Source: Solenopsis invicta | Taxonomy: Eukaryota; Arthropoda; Insecta; Hymenoptera; Formicidae | Assembly: GCF_016802725.1 (NCBI RefSeq) | Contig: NC_052672.1 | Span: 9,744,710-9,808,709, forward strand | DNA: 64,000 nucleotides | Direction: 5' to 3' | In this document: positions 37,901 through 49,271 of the stretch, one piece after another | How positions within the stretch are numbered: position 1 is the first letter of the stretch | How the letters are laid out: the number at the start of each line of letters is the position of its first letter | Notes under the pieces: generated by a model | The model's database searches: none | What the model was told of the DNA's origin: nothing | The model's input: only the letters and a program-made list of their open reading frames with translations | Made by a program: the position numbers and the translations under genes

Positions 37901-40900
37901 TTTGCCGCGCGACGACCACCTGTTTTCGATAATCGCACAAACATACTGTTACTTCCACTTATTTTATTATCTCTCCCATATTGTAGAACACTCGATTCGT
38001 AACCTCGAGGAAACGGCGTTATTTGCGAGCGTCGTAAGGCGCACTTACGAATGGGCCCTTCACAAGTACACGCGTTCGCGGGGGCATTCATGGGCAGCGC
38101 CACGTTGAGCCTCGTCTTCCTCACCGTGGGGCATCGGGCCGCGCTAACTTACGCCGGATTACGGACACTATTTCATCGGAACGCGGGGACCTCTCGGTGG
38201 GCCACAATACGGCCTCGCCGTCTTCGACCGTCGAGCGGATATCGCCGTATTCAAAACCGCGTCGTTGCCTATAATATACAACGAGATGTGAAAACAGCAG
38301 TTTATCGATAAAGTTTATTCGATAAAATTATATATATGACACGATAGATATTATAAATTGCTCCAGGCAATAAGTCACGCGATTTTAAGAATATTTTAAT
38401 ACAAAACTAATGCGGCAGGAATAAATTCTTTCTAATTAATAATTCACATCCAGTTTGCTATCTAAAAAGTCTCTGTTTTACCGTGATTATAGTTAATATA
38501 TTGTATTTAACTGATACATGCATATCTATTTCACATATCTTCGCGCGCAATCTTTGACACGAGAATCTTACTCTATTTTAATAGCCGCATGTAGATCATA
38601 AATATAAAGTTCCTGCGAAAGATAGTATCGACGAATTAAGTACAAACACACACGGGCTGCATCCGTGTAACCTTAACTTGCTGCATTAGCGTAATTATGA
38701 TAGCTTCCGGCTGTTGCCGCCGGTTCGCCGCAAACCACGAAGAAGTCCGTGGTTGAACGGAGAGCGCGGAGTTAATGACAAACTACTGCCGCGCGATGAA
38801 ACCGGTTGGACGAACTCTCAACGAAAATGTCCATCAGGGTGGAGCCGGATGGGATCGTTGAGGAAAACGAGAATCGACGTCGTGACCGTGCGCCATTGTC
38901 TAGGAGTTCTTCTGGCTCTCTCACGGGAGAAGATGAGCGAGGAAGCTACCTGCGGATACGCGAGCAAGTACGAGGCAAGCGTAAGCTTCCAGCTGTGCTG
39001 GAATGTCGAATTCCTTTTAGGTGCCTTACCTCCGCTGCGACACTGTCGCCAATGCTCGCTCAACGGGAAGCAACGATCGTGTAGCTCTTAATGTCTCAAA
39101 GACGCGGCACGAATGTTTCTTTTACGAACTTAATTACAACACAACGGACTCGCTGAATATGTCTTAAACAAGTTTGAAGGGAAAACAAATCTATTTGTCG
39201 TCGCGATTCTTTCAACAGACACAGAGAAAGAGAGAGAATTGCGTAAATAAATTTTTAATAATTTAATTTGGTATTTCACTTCTTTCTCTTTTTTTCCAAA
39301 ATAATTATTCAAATAAATCCTTTGCAACAAATGTAAACATCAAAAAATTGTTGTAATCGGTAAAATTTCGTTAAAAAATTGTATTGTTCAATCCTTTTTA
39401 CAATTCGACTGACTCATATTTTTTCTTGGTAGAGCTGAAATCCTTAGATATATATTCCTTGGCGAAAACAAAGTTTGAAAAAGTGTAGTTATTACTAAGA
39501 AATCTCTATAGACAAACGAACAAACGGATGACCAAATTAACATTAAAATCATAAAATAGTTTACCGTGCTACATTACTTAATAATCGAAAATTCTCCAGT
39601 ATTGAAGTTTACTAAAATTGTGACGCAAAATCCACGTTTGAAATAAATAGCCGCAGGTTCCTGACACGCGAGGTCGTTTCATATCAATACACTTATTATT
39701 ATCGCGACTAATCATACAACAGTTGACAGTTGAATTATACATCGCGCGAAATCCGATATTTGTATTCCACGACATTATACATATAGCGATTGGCTCGTGT
39801 CGTTTCGACGGTCGAGCCGCAATCGAGACGACCGACGGCGTCGTGTGGCAAAAGTAATAATCCAATGAGCGAAATAATCGAGAGTACAAAATAATGGGTC
39901 GATAAGGGAGGGAAAAGAGAGGGCAGGCCACGAACGGCCGCGCAACGTTCGCCAATGCCTTGGAACGCGTTCGCGCACTTATCTGGCACTAAAGATGTTT
40001 ACAGCACGCTCTGCACCGCCGCTATCACTATCACCCCGAAAGAACGGGGCGCCCTAATTGATTTGTGGCTCCGGCGCTATCGGCGCTCGTAACTTAAATT
40101 AAATTACACGAGCAATCGCCCGGCGACTCGTCGAAAAGTTATGCCCGAGACCTGACGCGACTCGGCGCTTGCCCTCTCCGGAGCCATTTCGCCTTCAACG
40201 ATGGTGATTACATTTTACCTGGGGGGGACAATGCTCACCTTGTGTTACCGCTCGAATATTCGGATATTCGTATATCATTTGGCTACTGAGACATAAACGA
40301 TAATGTTTTTTAATCCGAAACTTCCGATTATCCCCGTGCTTTCGGGGAACCACACGATGTCTCGAAACGTGCTCGACGATAAAGATGATTTGATACCGAA
40401 GAGAAACCTGTGGGTGCCGCATAAAACTCATTCAACGAATGTAGAGGCAGTCGTAGCAACGAGGTGAAAATGTCAAGGATAACGATATCTAAACGATTTC
40501 AATATATCACGAAGACGTGACTCGAAAAAGCTGGCAGAAGCTTTATCCATTATTTCCGCTTAGCTTCAAGGATATATTACGTGGAAGGTATATTTTATGC
40601 AAGCAATCGACAATGAAACATGTAAATAGATATACAGTAGAAACTGACAGGGAATCATTGGAAAATTACCGTAATCGCACGTAATAAAATTTCGACAGGT
40701 ATAGAAATTGCAAATAAATTGATATCATTTCTTCTCGCAAATTGAGTGCACTTCCAATGTATCGACTATTTAATTCGCTTTCCAATAAATTTACTTTCTT
40801 AAGAGCCAATCTCGGAATGTCACTCTTATGAATGCTCGAGTAAGCTCATTTACGACGATTCTCGCATTCTGGAACTTTATAACGAGTCAGTATTGTCAAT

Positions 40901-42364
40901 GGGTCGATTTAACGATGTTTACCATATTGCTTAAACTCTGCCAATTCGCGATTTATTGCAAATACTTCGATTTGATGGAATCGATTAACCGAATCGGCTC
41001 GAGCGGTTAATATCGTCGTAAACACGGCCGACTAAGCGAGACGAGTTAAAGAATGTAAGTTCATTAGCAATCACAGAATTTCATCATTTACACTTACTTT
41101 ATCTGCAGTTTCGTGACTTTGATGAAAGGTTCGAACATCGTCAAGTATCACTCGAGCTTCCGCAAACGAGATACGACGAGAAACGATCGCTTGTAGGCGA
41201 TTTCGACCAGTTTAATTCAAAGAGAGACCACCCGGGACCCCAAGAATTCGGCCTTCTCTCTCTCTCTCTCTCTCTCTCTTGCTCCGTCTGCTTCGCGGAG
41301 TATCTGTTGCCATACGAGTAGGTACAAAACTGTCAGATGCGGCCCCAAAGTAGGCACCGGATATTCCTTGTTGCCGCGGACCCTATCTTATCGCATTCGC
41401 CGAGGAGAAAAGCAACCCTCGTGGATTCTTGAGACATACGACGCGTTCCCGCCGTCTCTTTCTCGCACGCCGCCTCTTCAGTGATTTAAGGTCAACGAGT
41501 CACGGAAATATAAGTAAAAATAGCATCTGATGACACTTTCTAGTTTGTTTTTAAATTTCTATTTTTAGTTTTATTCAAGAAATAATATAATTCAAAGATA
41601 AAGCGATAAGTTGCTATTCGTGACCTTCAAGCTTCTTTTATTGTCGCGGATCCGTGTCGCCACGCCAAATGATCGTCTGCGGTCTGTGGGGACATTTTTA
41701 TTCTGAAAGTGAAATTTTGGCACTGGGCAAAATAAAAGAACATTTTTCTATCGGGATTTTTGAGGATATATCAATCGAGATAGTTTACGGATTGTTACGG
41801 GCGCAAGGGTCTTCTCTCGTTCTACTCATTCTTTCTTCCTCGTTAACCGAAATTATGTGACACATACGTCGTCCTCAATTCGACGAATGTCGACGCTCAT
41901 TAATGTCTGAACTTAACGAAGCAATTACCCACGGACGTCGTCGTCGCTTCGATAAGCTAGCTGCCCTGAGAAACGTCGATAAATCCAACAATATTGCGGA
42001 GCAATAAAAGATTTTTAACTAATGACACATCATAAAGATTTAAAACCCTTTTTTTATTATCCAAAAAAGTTTTTCAAGATTTTTCCCCCACTTGAGATTA
42101 AATCAGCGTTCCTTTTGTTCCTGTATCGAAACATTTTTCACAAATATTCTTCATGTCTCTAATTCTTTCCTGAATCTTTACGATTCGACGGCACCGTGAG
42201 AGTGGTATTCCCGGTTCGGTTAGGCGTACGCGTCTACACGCTACCGGCATCGTTCATTCACGCTCCTTCCCATTGATGCTGCTGCTCGACGCGGGCTCGA
42301 GCGAAGAAGCGCGGCTCTCCCAAAGAAGAAACTATGCGATCTGGATAACGAGGGAGGACCGCGC
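34921..42364. other. Intergenic region with no gene seen
   Basis: CpG-rich, repeat-poor blocks (about 35000-38300, 38600-40500 and 41000-42360) are separated by AT-rich stretches (38300-38600 and 39100-39700). Open frames on both strands overlap and show no known domain. TAAT/ATTA core motifs cluster in parts, for example 36120-36250 and 40040-40120, which would suit homeodomain-bound enhancers. This is weak evidence. Confidence 0.5.
41255..41279. repeat. (CT)n microsatellite
   Basis: A pure CT tract. Confidence 0.97.
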
Positions 42365-42458
42365 ATAAATACTTCTGCGGCGGCTCCCGTGAGACCGTGC
42401 AGAGCTCTCAAAAACCCGGCGCGGTGCGAACGGTCCTAGGAGTGTGTAAAATCGACAG
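42365..42458 (+). promoter_or_regulatory. Candidate TATA promoter and short 5' exon
   Basis: An ATAAATA box (42365-42371) in a CpG-rich setting is followed by about 87 bp. The segment then ends in ATCGACAG|GTAAGAAA, a consensus splice donor at 42459. This arrangement would suit the first exon of a + strand transcript. No coding frame is needed, and none convincing is present. The transcript could be non-coding or the distal 5' exon of a neighbouring gene right of the window. Confidence 0.25.
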
Positions 42459-42540
42459 GTAAGAAAAAAAAGATTAATTGCCAAGCATATCTATGACATT
42501 TCCGGAGATTTGCCGAAGTCACACCTGGGTAGCAACCACG

Positions 42541-42636
42541 TAACTTCTTTTCTAGGGTAAAACATCAAAAGTGAAAAATTTCTCTATTAACTTTTAAAAT
42601 GTTCACTTTTCACATCTTCGCCCTAGGAAAAGTTAT
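42541..42636. repeat. Short foldback element
   Basis: Arms 42541-42577 and 42602-42636 are inverted repeats. TAACTTCTTTTCTAGGGTAA pairs with the complement of TCGCCCTAGGAAAAGTTA. It has the appearance of a very small MITE. Confidence 0.6.
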
Positions 42637-42813
42637 ATGATCGTTATTTCTAGCGAAACACAATCGGATCGTCTTTTCTTTATTCAAGTGCAAAATCAAT
42701 GCGAGTAAAATTTTACGCGGCCACCTAATTAAGATTATTTTTGCAGGATTTATTAAGAGTCAAATTTTATTCATTAATCGAAGAGATGTGTCTTTCTATA
42801 AATCTTAGAAGTT

Positions 42814-42839
<26 letters not shown>
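42814..42839. repeat. (GA)n microsatellite
   Basis: A pure GA tract. Confidence 0.97.
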
Positions 42840-42846
<7 letters not shown>

Positions 42847-44810
42847 AGAGAGAGGTGTTTTTAGAAGAGTCAGGAAATTAATCTCATGATACTGTCTCGG
42901 ACGGACGGATGGAGAACGGGTGGCAGTCATCCGAAATATTTCGAGGACGCGTCGCGGTGGCCGCAGGACGTTCCAAGGATGTCGTCGCGACACCTGGGGA
43001 GCCTCCTTTTGTCTCTGTCGTTGCATCCGGCGACGCGAGATGCGTTACGTCACCAACCACTGGCCACGATACGTGGCGTACACGATTTATCACCGTCGCC
43101 ACGTTAGCTGCCCGATTCATCCGTTCGCTAGCCATCCGCCGCCGTTAGAAAGCCGTCATTATTTCAGAATAATCTAAAACCGATGGTGATTAGTGGAGGA
43201 GATCGCCGCGCCGGCGGCGTCACCTGCGCGATCAGCTTCTCGTTTATATCGAGGCTGTAACGGCATGACTAAAGCCCCCTTCTCTCCCTGTCCCCCAGCC
43301 AGCAATTCCAGGGCATGGACAGACGCGGTCGATTTTAACTATCCATCATCGCTCGTCTCGTACTAAATGACTCCTCGCCTGGTATCGTCGGGTGCTGACT
43401 TCTGTTTCGACATCCCGCGGCCGTTAATCCCGCCGTCAAATCAAATATAATGGCAAAAGTGAATTTGCATTTAATTCACGAAGATGCGTGTGGAAATTTA
43501 TTGCGGAATATTCATCGTTATTAATTAACGTAAACGCTTAATAATGCTTGTAAATGTTCGTGCGAGTTTCACGTGAAAAGAGATGAGACACCAACAACCA
43601 ATCCATAAATCTCTATAAGTTGAAAGATTGTAATGTCCTCGTTCTTTCTTCCTACAATCGACCAAACCTTCCTTTATAATTCCTATTATGAATAATACGC
43701 GTAACATATGATGAAATATATATACGTATGCCACAAAAAATAAATGCTACTGAAGAGATTTACAAACGTTTCTTTTGGCGATTCGTTGAAAAATATCTAT
43801 TTCATTGTCTCGAGGATTGGTTTATAGAGACATCCTAAAAATGCTGTCATCTATTGTGAGTCATTATTTCGCACGTCGGTTCTTCTATGAAATTTTGGGT
43901 CGAGAAATGGTCAGAGGCAGGTAAAAAATGAATCACAAAAAAATTACCGTTAAAGGCAAGGACAGAGATTATTCTTCGTTTTATACGTTTGTATTTCGGT
44001 ATGTTATATTTGTTATTCATCAAAGCGTGAGCTTTTTTATTAAATGATGACATTTTTTTTCAAGAAACTTTCTGAGTCATTTTCGAGATTTATGTATTTT
44101 ATTATAATAGATTTAACCATAACTAAAATATAACGTAATTCTGTACATTTACCTTACTCGGAATTATTTTAATTCTGTTTACTTTGAACAAGGTTTCTTC
44201 TTTCTTTTAAATAATATTCTTTTAAAAAGCGCTATACGCGCTTTTATTAAATAATATTTATTATTCCTTAAAAATATAAAGAAAGTAACTAATATTATCA
44301 CAAATAATTATATTACTTCTACTAGATATGTAACAATTTTTATAGCACTGTTTCAAATTTTGCAATAAATAACTTTTTCATAAGATAAAGATGAACGAGT
44401 ATTTAACAAAATAAATCTCAAAACCAACATAGTAGGTAATGATGCTATTATACATTTTCCTTTTCTTTTTCTTTTATAGGAATTTGTATAAAATACCTGT
44501 CAGTTAATGTATATGAGAATTTTTCGAATCCTTTTATTTCGATGAAAAAAAACTGTTTTTTGTCCAATTACATATAAAGCTTGTCCCACCCACAGAAGTT
44601 GTTGTAACTAAACAGTTCCTTCTCAACTTAGGTAGTTGTTCTATTGTTCATAAGCTTGTACCTCGAACTTCGTAGTTTTATTCTAACCATTTTTCAAGCA
44701 AAAAGTGCAATAAAAAATGACTTCATGAGAGAAGGAAAGATTTAGCTTCTTTTCTAGAGAAAGTGTATGCTAATATGTATAGAGCATTTTATGCAATATA
44801 TGATATATTT

Positions 44811-45238
44811 CACGTCTATTAAGTTGGCATAGCCATTTTAGCATAATCAAACGCGACTCATACAGAAATTATTTACTATTTCTTTTTTGCTAATTTTTTT
44901 TCTATATTTACGATTTTTTTATCACAGCTGTTAAACATGCAGTCATCCAGCGCAGCCATTAAGAAAAAAAAAGAAAATTAAAAAACCAATACGTATTTTT
45001 GTAGTACTATCTTTTACTAATTTTTTGCTTTATATAGAATCTTTTATTGCAGCCGTTTTGCTATAGATAATAACTGTGCTAATTTTAATCTTAAGCTAGC
45101 TCAGCCATTGTTTTTAGCGAAGCAGCTGGAACAAAAAATCATAAATAGAGCAAAAAATTACCAAAAATAGCAAATAGTTCCTGTGTAAATCGCATTTGAT
45201 TGTACGGAAATGACTGTGCCGAATTAATACATGTACAT
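44811..45238. repeat. Left terminal palindromic unit of the giant element
   Basis: The unit begins ACGTCTATTAAGTTGGCATA and ends with the inverted form GACTGTGCCGAATTAATAC. Both ends carry CAATCAAA.GCG sub-terminal sequence. TTAA occurs at both ends (44819-44822 and 45224-45227). The interior has repeated GCTAATTTTTT and CAGC.GTTTTGC-type words. It is about 130 bp longer than its right-hand counterpart, because its left half (44870-45000) repeats a partial unit. Confidence 0.7.
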
Positions 45239-45793
45239 TCTTACTGCATTTTATTTCACTACTTTGTAAGTAAATAATAAACTCCAAAATTTAATTTAAT
45301 TTAAACTCAAAAATTATAATGTAAATACTTGAAAAATGCATATTATTTTATATAAATATTTTATATATTTTATATATTATTTTATATAATAAATTTTGTA
45401 ATGAAAAATATTTCATAATATTCTTAATTTTCTAAAAATCTTGCGGGTGTAAGCGCTTGGCAAAAAGTATATAAGAATATTTTTTTACACGTTTGTATGT
45501 TTATTCTATAAATTTCAGACGAGTAAAATATGGTTTGTGAACTCTACGTTCTCCCATAACGTTCACCAAAATACGCGTTAACAGATTAATAACAAGTTTC
45601 ATTTTACGTACTGAAGTGTACATTTACGTGCAATAAATTGTTGGATGAAATACTTTCCATTAAATATTGATATTACTCTAGTACAGTGCATCCATTTTAA
45701 ATGGATCTCTATCGATATCTGGAGAAATGGATCTCTCAATCAATATATTTAACAGAGATTCATTACTAGATTAAAATATAATTTGTCACTCAC

Positions 45794-45832
45794 CGACACA
45801 CGATGCGCAGCAGCGGAGTTTTCAACGTCGAC
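45794..45832 (-). other. Mirrored mini-exon candidate, left arm
   Basis: On the minus strand this 39-nt segment is preceded by TGTGTTTTACAG and followed by GTGAGTGAC, so it has both an acceptor and a donor of consensus quality. It is identical, splice signals included, to 48431-48469 in the right arm. An upstream block with CAACCACAAG|GTAAAC (about 45940) could be the preceding exon, giving an intron of about 110 bp. Its function is unknown. Confidence 0.4.
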
Positions 45833-46141
45833 CTGTAAAACACAAATAAATATAATTCACATTGTAGTAACGTCAGCAGTAATTAATATTGCAAAAACTT
45901 ACGTTACATTATGTTTTTATTCATATTCTACTTGTTTACCTTGTGGTTGCTCCGCCGTTGCCTGATGCCTCCCAGGTCCCCTTTCTCTTCTAGTTCCTGC
46001 TCGTTGTTTTTTTTATGGCACTCACTTACAAAAACACTACTACTTAGCAATAATCACCTCGACGATCGCGCGACAACCCGGACGACATTCCCATTGACAA
46101 TGCACGACGATCGCGTGACATTCTAGACAGCACTCCGCGGT

Positions 46142-46945
46142 AGACGACGAATCTCAAGCACAGGCACCTTCACGCCGCGGCCGCGACGTGTAACCTAACC
46201 TTTCAACCGGTGGGAGCAGTCGTTGCTAACATATACAACATACGCACATTTTCGGACGATTATTATTATGTGCGTTCTCACGCACACTGATAAACGTACG
46301 AAATGAGATCGAAAACAAACACTCACGATTCGAAAAATGTAATCGACCGACGAATCGCTGATACCGTCGCTCGCGCGACGAGCTTCGGTACACTTGTACG
46401 ACGGTAATCACTTTTGGTATGAAGATCGCGCGGCATCTTGCACTTGGTCGACACGTCCGATATGCGCGATGCGCAATTTATTATATCGCGACAACGGGAA
46501 ATTAACGCGAACGACAAGAGCTACCCGCGAGTTGCGATTAGCTTCACTCGGCACTCGACGACAATGACGTTAGCCGACGGACGACTTTCGAACCCGCGGC
46601 TACCTTCACGCGATACACAACACAACTGTGAGCCGGTTGACCGCAACCGTTGCTAATGCATAACACAAGCGCGACTCCGGACGATTATTATGTCTGCGTT
46701 CTCACGTACGCAGATAAACATACGAATCGAGACCGTAAACAAACACTCTCGGATCGTAGAATGCAATCGACCGACGGGCGACGGATCACTGATGTCGCTC
46801 GCACGACGAGCTTCCGTCGAACGGACTCTCACGAAACTCGCGGTCTAACAACAGATTGCTGGTACTGGTGAGAACAACGGTAATTACCTTTGATATGAAG
46901 ATCGCACCTTCGATGTCGACCGACGCGCAGTTTATTAGCGCCATT
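46142..46945. repeat. Tandemly duplicated module in left arm
   Basis: Two diverged copies (about 46142-46540 and 46575-46945) lie in direct orientation with a period of about 425 bp. This is shown by CGGACGATTATTA at 46253 and 46678, and by the following GCGTTCTCACG, AAACAAACACTC and ATCGACCGACG words. The right arm has one inverted copy (about 47065-47400). Short open frames here are not conserved between copies as proteins. Confidence 0.7.
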
Positions 46946-47084
46946 AGCAATCAGTGTGGTCATCTCCACGCGACTAGCGCGACCCCCTAGTAACTAGACA
47001 CCTACTTATTGTTAGTGGGAGGTCGCGCTAGTCGCGTGAAGATGACCGCACTGATTGCTAATGGCGCTAATAAACTGCGCGTCG
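46921..47084. repeat. Central hairpin of the giant palindrome
   Basis: Arms 46921-46984 and 47021-47084 are inverted repeats of 64 bp with two mismatches, around a 36-bp loop. The arms include CGACGCGCAGTTTATTAGCG and ACGCGACTAGCGCGACC. Confidence 0.92.
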
Positions 47085-47894
47085 GAAACATCTTGCAAGG
47101 TGCCGTGTGATTTTTGTATCAATTAGCGTCGTACTCACCAGTACCGGCAATCTGTTGTTGGACCGCGAGATTCGTGAGAATCCGTTCGACCAAAGCTCGG
47201 CGTGCGAGCGACGGCGTCAGTGATCCGTCGGTCGTCGGTCGATCGCATTTTTCGTGTGTTTGTTTACAGTCGCAATTTGTACGTTTATCAGCGTACGTGA
47301 GAACGCGGACATAATAATCGTCCAGAAACGCGTGTGTGTCGTCAACAACGGGCGTAGTCAAAAGGTTATGTTACGCTGCGCGGCGCGGCGTGAAGGTGGT
47401 CGCGCGTACCCCACGGTTCGAGATTCATCGTCTACCGCGTTAACTTCCCCGGCGGCAACGTCGACGTCGCGGGTGACGGGTGATGCGTATAACGCTTGTC
47501 ATTTCGCGTTAACTTCCCGTTGTCGCAATGTAATGAACTGTGCGTTGTGTACCGTCAATAGGGGGGTGTCCAGGATGTCGCGCGACTGTCGTACATCGTC
47601 AACGGGAATACCGTCCACAGGATGTCGCGCGATCGTCGTATCGAGATGATTATTGCTGTCTATATTATAAGTAGTAGTGTTTTCATAAGTGAGTGCCGGT
47701 GGTGCCATAAAAAAGCTACAAGCAGGAACAAGAGAGGAGGAGGAAGACGAGGAGAAAAACCTGAGAAGCAACGGCGGAGCAACCATGTGGTAAACTAGTA
47801 CACGATTTAAAAATTAAATTACTAATTGAAAAAGAACTCGTTTGCCGAATTTTTGAAAAGTCTATATAGATAATAAAGATTTTTGTAAAAATAC

Positions 47895-48290
47895 CGAGGG
47901 GAAATTCACAGCCGGCATTGGTGTACAAAATTTCGGCAGTGGACTGCCGAAAAAAGTAAGCAGTGACCTATAATATTGACGGCATTGTCGTCAGTGGTTG
48001 GGGAGTGGTGAGCTCACTTCAGAGTCGATCATGGGGTTGAGCACAAAAATTTTTGAATACTTCGGGAAAGCTTTAGAATTCTTGTGCAGGCATTGGCGTA
48101 TGATAATGGGCACGCGGTAGTGTTCATAATTGCATGGCATTGCCTTAATTTTAATATAGGATTGACGGCATTGTAGGCATTGACTAACAATAAGCATTGT
48201 CGGCAGTGTACAAAAATGTCGGCAGTGTTTTACAGCAATGCCAAAAATCGGCATTGGTGTACAAAATTTTGGGTTGTGAATTCCCCCTCG
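47895..48290. mobile_element. hAT-like MITE inserted in right arm
   Basis: The 396-bp element has termini CGAGGGGAAATTCACAGCC and the complement of CGAGGGGGAATTCACAACC. It is flanked by exact 8-bp direct repeats AAAAATAC (47887-47894 and 48291-48298). An 8-bp target duplication is the mark of the hAT superfamily. The interior has many GGCATTG and GGCAGTG words near both ends, like transposase-binding sub-terminal repeats of hAT elements. No coding frame. It inserted into the right arm after the palindrome formed, since the left arm lacks it. Confidence 0.82.
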
Positions 48291-48430
48291 AAAAATACAT
48301 ATAATTATTTCATTAATAATTTGTGCTTAAAACAGATAAATAAAAACTCAATGTAACATAATCAGTTTTTGCAATACTAATTACTGCGGACGCTACTAGA
48401 ATGTAAATTATATTTATTTGTGTTTTACAG

Positions 48431-48469
48431 GTCGACGTTGAAAACTCCGCTGCTGCGCATCGTGTGTCG
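48431..48469 (+). other. Mirrored mini-exon candidate, right arm
   Basis: This 39-nt segment is flanked by TGTGTTTTACAG and GTGAGTGAC on the + strand and is the exact inverted copy of 45794-45832. An open frame of about 27 codons with a Glu-rich stretch (REEEEDEEK, near 47715-47793) lies upstream and would be a possible preceding exon. The hAT-like MITE falls in the intervening sequence. Confidence 0.4.
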
Positions 48470-48979
48470 GTGAGTGACAAATTATATTTTAATCTAGTAA
48501 TGAATCTCTGTTAAATATATTGATAGAGATCCATTTTAAATGGCTGCAATATGCTAGATTAATATTAATATTTAATTCTGGAAAGTATTTCCATCCAACA
48601 ATTTATTGCACGTAAATATACATTTTAGTACGTAAAATGAAACTTGTTATGTTAATAACGCGTATTTTGATGAACGTTATGGGAAAACGTAGAGTTCACA
48701 AATCATACTTTACTCGTCTGAAATTTGTCGTAGAATGAATGTATAAGCGCGTAAAAAAAATATACACTTTTTGACAAGCGCTTATACCTGCAAGATTTTC
48801 AGAAAATTGAAAATATGAGATATTTTTCATTATATAAAATAATATATAAAATATATAAACTAATTATATAAAATAATTTACACTTTTCAAGTAATTACAT
48901 TATTTTGAATTAAAATAAAATGAAATTAAAATTTTGAATTTATTACTTATTTACAAAATAATAAAATAAAATTCAGTTA

Positions 48980-49271
48980 AATGTACGTCTATTAATTTGG
49001 CACAGTCATTTACGCACAATCAAATGCGACTCCTATAGGAATTATTTGTTATTTTTCGCTAATTTTTTGTTCTATTTATGATTTTTTGTTCCAGCTGTTT
49101 TGCTAAAAACAGTAACTGCGCTAGCTTAAGATTAAAGTTAGCACAACCATTATTTTTAGCAAAACGACTGCAGCAAATATTCTAAATAAACCAAAAAATT
49201 AGCAAAAAAATAGCAAATAATCTATACGCATTTGATTGTGCTGAAATGGCTGTGGCAACCTAAAATACGTG
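48980..49271. repeat. Right terminal palindromic unit of the giant element
   Basis: A unit of about 290 bp with inverted ends: TACGTCTATTAATTTGGCAC on the left, TGGCTGTGGCAACCTAAAAT on the right. TTAA is present at 48992-48995, while the other end has CTAA. It matches the left terminal unit in inverted orientation. Confidence 0.7.

Larger units (their letters stand above)
42459..44810. other. Non-coding stretch before the giant palindrome
   Basis: This stretch contains a small foldback, a GA microsatellite, a CpG-rich block (42880-43420) and then strongly AT-rich sequence. ORFs in 42.8-43.2 kb overlap in four frames and have no domain. Confidence 0.5.
44811..49271. mobile_element. Giant palindromic (foldback) element, non-autonomous
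   Basis: The left arm (44811-46984) and right arm (47021-49271) are inverted copies of each other around a loop of about 36 bp. Matching is visible in steps from centre to ends. The 64-bp core arms differ at two positions. The module with CGGACGATTATTA and GTGAGAACGC is present on both sides. The GCAACGGCGGAGCAACCA block and the 39-nt splice-flanked segment are shared, as are the AAGCGCTT-containing block and the CAATCAAATGCG terminal units. Arm lengths differ because of a duplication on the left and insertions on the right. No transposase frame is present. The design resembles Foldback or Galileo-like elements in having very long inverted repeats, but I cannot assign a superfamily, and no target-site duplication is clear at the outer ends. 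Confidence 0.85.

Noticed and set aside
46438..46871. Open frames in the giant palindrome as a transposase remnant
   Set aside because: They are short, not conserved as protein between the duplicated modules, and have no catalytic motif.
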